A DNA stretch of 64,000 bases from Amphritea balenae (GTDB lineage Bacteria > Pseudomonadota > Gammaproteobacteria > Pseudomonadales > Balneatricaceae): positions 62,001-126,000 of the forward strand of contig NZ_RQXV01000003.1 in the NCBI RefSeq assembly GCF_003858655.1. The letters run 5' to 3'. Position 1 is the stretch's first letter. Each line of letters starts with the position of its first letter. Below the pieces are notes generated by a model that saw only the letters and a list, made by a program, of their open reading frames with translations, searched no databases and was not told where the DNA came from. Shown in pieces: positions 63,358 to 64,000 of this stretch. The position numbers were made by a program, and so were the translations under genes.

Positions 63358-64000
63358 TCAGGCAGTGTCACCATTAGTTTTCAAATACCCGGCATGAAAA
63401 CGCAGATGCTGTTCAATGAAGCTCGCAATGAAGTAATAGCTATGATCATAGCCTTCATGGAGCTGCAGTTGCAGCGGATAACCACTGGTCTTTGCGGCAG
63501 CACTTAAAGTATCAGGCTTTAGCTCAGCTTCAAAAAACTGATCGTCCTTACCCTGATCCACCAGCGCAGGCACAAACTCAGTTGCGGTTTTCATCAACTC
63601 ACTGGCATCGTACTGCAGCCACTGATCTCTGCCTCCCAAATAGGACGTTAACGCTTTCACACCCCATGGGCTGGTCATCGGATTACAGATAGGACTGAAA
63701 GCAGACACAGAGGAATAACGATCAGGGTTATGCATAGCAATAGTTAACGCACCATGCCCGCCCATCGAATGACCGGCAATAGCCCGCTGCCCGGTAACCG
63801 GGAACAGCTCCTCAATCAGCGCTGGCAATTCAGACACGACATAATCATACATCCGATAATGCTGCTGCCAGGGCGCCTGGGTTGCATTGACATAAAAACC
63901 AGCACCTTTACCCAAATCGTAGCTATCCGGATCATCAGCGACGTCATCACCCCGGGGGCTGGTATCCGGTGCCACAATAGCGATACCCAGTTCCGCCGCG
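63358..64000 (-). CDS. fghA: S-formylglutathione hydrolase (5' part beyond window edge)
   Basis: Last step of glutathione-dependent formaldehyde detoxification: releases formate. About 214 residues of the C-terminal part are visible and the frame stays open to base 64000. Nucleophile Ser is in [10 protein letters not shown], catalytic Asp in the [10 protein letters not shown] region and His in [36 protein letters not shown] is characteristic of FghA. The alcohol dehydrogenase partner (adhC/frmA) would lie to the right. Confidence 0.95.
   Translation of the reverse strand, partial: AAELGIAIVAPDTSPRGDDVADDPDSYDLGKGAGFYVNATQAPWQQHYRMYDYVVSELPALIEELFPVTGQRAIAGHSMGGHGALTIAMHNPDRYSSVSAFSPICNPMTSPWGVKALTSYLGGRDQWLQYDASELMKTATEFVPALVDQGKDDQFFEAELKPDTLSAAAKTSGYPLQLQLHEGYDHSYYFIASFIEQHLRFHAGYLKTNGDTA

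Overview
This window comes from a marine or aquatic gammaproteobacterium, most likely of the Oceanospirillaceae type (Amphritea, Neptuniibacter, Neptunomonas and relatives). I infer this from the gene set: denitrification (nosR), a TRAP transporter with its own two-component system, cyclic-di-GMP enzymes, fghA, RapA, HrpB, PheA as a stand-alone prephenate dehydratase, and many gammaproteobacterial DUF families. The genus cannot be fixed from sequence reading alone. No rRNA, tRNA, CRISPR array, insertion sequence or phage gene was seen. Most of the window is ordinary chromosome; the region from about 55.4 to 60.4 kb is clearly richer in A+T and looks acquired.

Layout. 0-2.7 kb: nosR (runs off the left edge) preceded by a CusF-like copper protein and an FNR-type site, the front of a nitrous-oxide reductase locus. 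2.8-7.0 kb: two cyclic-di-GMP proteins. 7.1-12.9 kb: two DEAD-box RNA helicases on either side of rapA. 13-18.5 kb: a DUF2252 protein, leuA with a hairpin-rich leader, a divergent Lrp-type regulator followed by an orphan Imm50-like gene, and a queuosine-tRNA mannosyltransferase-like gene. 18.5-23 kb: three tandem paralogues, each with Sel1 repeats and a C-terminal SPOR domain, with a G10 tract and a hairpin upstream. 23.2-26.3 kb: trmH, pheA, an orphan DUF2384 antitoxin-like gene and a DUF3135 gene.

26.3-32.8 kb is a redox/electrophile-defence cluster: a glutathionyl-hydroquinone reductase (yqjG), DoxX, a LysR regulator, a pirin, a CDGSH-glutamate-synthase fusion and a second pirin that has lost two metal ligands. 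The first four genes match the E. coli yqjF-yqjG-yhaJ-yhaK neighbourhood, and three TTC-N9-GAA palindromes lie where a LysR regulator would bind. The convergent 3' ends of the first pirin and the CDGSH fusion have been copied into a four-unit array of about 161 bp per unit.

33-48.4 kb: hrpB, several small poorly known genes, a methionine-type transaminase overlapping an omega-amidase, a nucleoside-recognition membrane protein, pbpG, a truncated OhrR-like gene, an EamA transporter and a racemase-PhzF-Lrp operon. 48.5-55.4 kb: a DUF924 gene, a TRAP transporter operon followed by a Cache histidine kinase and NarL-type regulator, and a Yip1 membrane protein. 56.2-60.4 kb: a double methyltransferase (second half TylF-like), a sulfotransferase and an FkbM methyltransferase, probably for glycan decoration. 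60.4-64 kb: ansA, pyrC, a GNAT acetyltransferase and the 3' part of fghA.

The most unusual items are the 161-bp array, the CDGSH-GltS/pirin cluster with its candidate operators, the three Sel1-SPOR paralogues with the poly-G leader, and the A+T-rich glycan-modification island. All functional statements come from reading motifs; no database search was run.
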